Below, piece after piece: positions 63,374-64,000 of a DNA stretch of 64,000 nucleotides. Each line of letters opens with the position of its first letter. Position 1 is the stretch's first letter. This DNA is from Paucibacter sediminis (GTDB taxonomy: Bacteria > Pseudomonadota > Gammaproteobacteria > Burkholderiales > Burkholderiaceae_C). The notes below the pieces were generated by a model, which searched no databases, had not been told where the DNA came from, and worked only from the letters and a program-made list of their open reading frames with translations. A program made the translations under genes and the position numbers. Where the stretch lies: assembly GCF_030254645.1 (NCBI RefSeq), contig NZ_CP116346.1:2917973-2981972 (forward strand), given 5' to 3'.

Positions 63374-64000
63374 GTGGCAAGCAGCATTATACGGGCTAAA
63401 GGCCGCCCCAAGGTCGGGGGGGGCGCCCGCAGCGCGGCGCGCTCGCCAGCAAGGCCCGCCCAGCCCGTACCCGCGCCGAAACCGAGCGCGGCGGCGCCCG
63501 CGCCAGTAGCGGCACCGGCGCCGGCGCCGGCCGTGCGCCTGCTCACCATCGACGAAGCTTCGGAAGGCCAGCGCCTGGACAACTTCCTCTTGCGCGAGCT
63601 CAAGGGCGTACCCAAGACCCATGTCTATCGCGTCATCCGCGCCGGCGAGGTGCGCGTGAACAAGGGCCGGGCGCATGCCGATACGCGCCTGAACTTGGGC
63701 GATGTGGTGCGCGTGCCGCCGGTGCGCCTGCCCGAGCGCGTGGTGGACGAGGCCGCCAAGTTCGTGCCGGCCAAGGAATTTCCGATCGTGTTCGAGGACG
63801 AGCAGTTGATTGCCGTCAACAAGCCCGCCGGCGTGGCGGTGCATGGCGGCTCGGGCGTGAGCTTCGGTGTCATCGAGCAGCTGCGTCAGGCGCGGCCGCA
63901 GGCCAAGTTCCTGGAACTGGTGCACCGGCTCGACAAGGAGACCTCGGGCCTGCTGCTGATCGCCAAGAAGCGCAGTGCGCTCACCAAGCTGCAGGACCAG
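63374..64000 (+). CDS. rluC: 23S rRNA pseudouridine synthase RluC, 3' truncated
   Basis: 209 codons from GTG 63374 to the window end with no stop. An in-frame TAG at 63362 and no ATG nearby make this GTG the natural start. The N-terminus ([13 protein letters not shown]) is followed by an Ala/Pro linker of about 35 residues, an S4 domain ([18 protein letters not shown], about 57-74, and [14 protein letters not shown]), then the catalytic core [22 protein letters not shown] and [16 protein letters not shown] with catalytic D187. It makes pseudouridine at 23S positions 955, 2504 and 2580 in E. coli. Rne and rluC divergent is usual for proteobacteria. Confidence 0.93.
   Translation, partial: MASSIIRAKGRPKVGGGARSAARSPARPAQPVPAPKPSAAAPAPVAAPAPAPAVRLLTIDEASEGQRLDNFLLRELKGVPKTHVYRVIRAGEVRVNKGRAHADTRLNLGDVVRVPPVRLPERVVDEAAKFVPAKEFPIVFEDEQLIAVNKPAGVAVHGGSGVSFGVIEQLRQARPQAKFLELVHRLDKETSGLLLIAKKRSALTKLQDQ
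63386..63391 (-). promoter_or_regulatory. Perfect -10 (TATAAT) of rne inside the rluC start
   Basis: The plus strand reads ATTATA, so the minus strand has TATAAT exactly, directed towards rne. Transcription would start near 63379, giving a leader of about 680 nt. The -35 (near 63409-63414 on the minus strand, ACCTTG) is poor. It overlaps codons 5-6 of rluC, so the two divergent promoters overlap. Confidence 0.45.

Overview
The window is a GC-rich chromosomal segment from a betaproteobacterium of the order Burkholderiales. The evidence is the housekeeping gene order fabF, degQ, lepA, lepB, DUF4845, rnc, era, recO, pdxJ, acpS, nagZ, which is normal for that order, together with maf, yceD, rpmF, plsX, fabH, fabD, fabG, acpP, fabF. 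A Roseateles/Paucibacter/Rubrivivax-type organism (Sphaerotilaceae) is my best guess, from gene content and style rather than any search. I see no prophage, insertion sequence, CRISPR array, tRNA or rRNA gene. Both window edges cut genes: a flippase at the left and the pseudouridine synthase rluC at the right.

Region 1 (3-9755) is the first half of a surface-polysaccharide locus: Wzx-type flippase (partial), hexapeptide acyltransferase, two GT4 glycosyltransferases, a methyltransferase, a DegT-type sugar aminotransferase and a PglC/WcaJ-type initiating transferase, tightly overlapped on the plus strand. A GNAT gene and a periplasmic solute-binding protein follow on the minus strand, then a WbpM/PglF-type NDP-sugar 4,6-dehydratase on the plus strand.

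Region 2 (about 9990-22048) interrupts the sugar genes. It holds a strongly expressed-looking secreted protein of unknown family (10139-11554), with its own promoter, a palindrome in its leader and a strong terminator. A complete type II secretion operon follows in the order G-H-I-J-K-L-M-N(C)-D-E-F, a circular permutation of the Xanthomonas Xps order. The layout suggests a surface-layer-like or exported bulk protein with a dedicated secretion machine beside the O-antigen genes, and this is the most interesting hypothesis in the window.

Region 3 (22004-39461) resumes envelope and polysaccharide work. A minus-strand three-gene operon encodes a small membrane protein, a kinase-like/methyltransferase fusion and a membrane sulfatase-fold enzyme. 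A second plus-strand polysaccharide set follows: flippase, GT2, EpsG/Wzy-like polymerase, 2OG-Fe(II) oxygenase, two GT4 enzymes, a three-enzyme route to a UDP-2-acetamido-2,6-dideoxy-L-hexose, SLBB export protein, Wzz chain-length regulator and a WecA/MraY-like initiating transferase. The locus therefore has two flippases and two kinds of initiating enzyme.

Region 4 (39510-63373) is core metabolism: an RhlE-type helicase, an RsmI-like methyltransferase, maf, yceD-rpmF, the fatty-acid synthesis operon plsX-fabH-fabD-fabG-acpP-fabF, then degQ and the lepA-to-nagZ series, and rne on the opposite strand. The rpoE-rseA-rseB genes often found between fabF and degQ are not there. Regulatory features include two adjacent DnaA boxes and a candidate small RNA or attenuator upstream of lepA, structured leaders before rpmF and acpP, a recurring TAGAATC-type -10 element, and a probable leader of nearly 700 nt for rne whose promoter lies inside the start of rluC.
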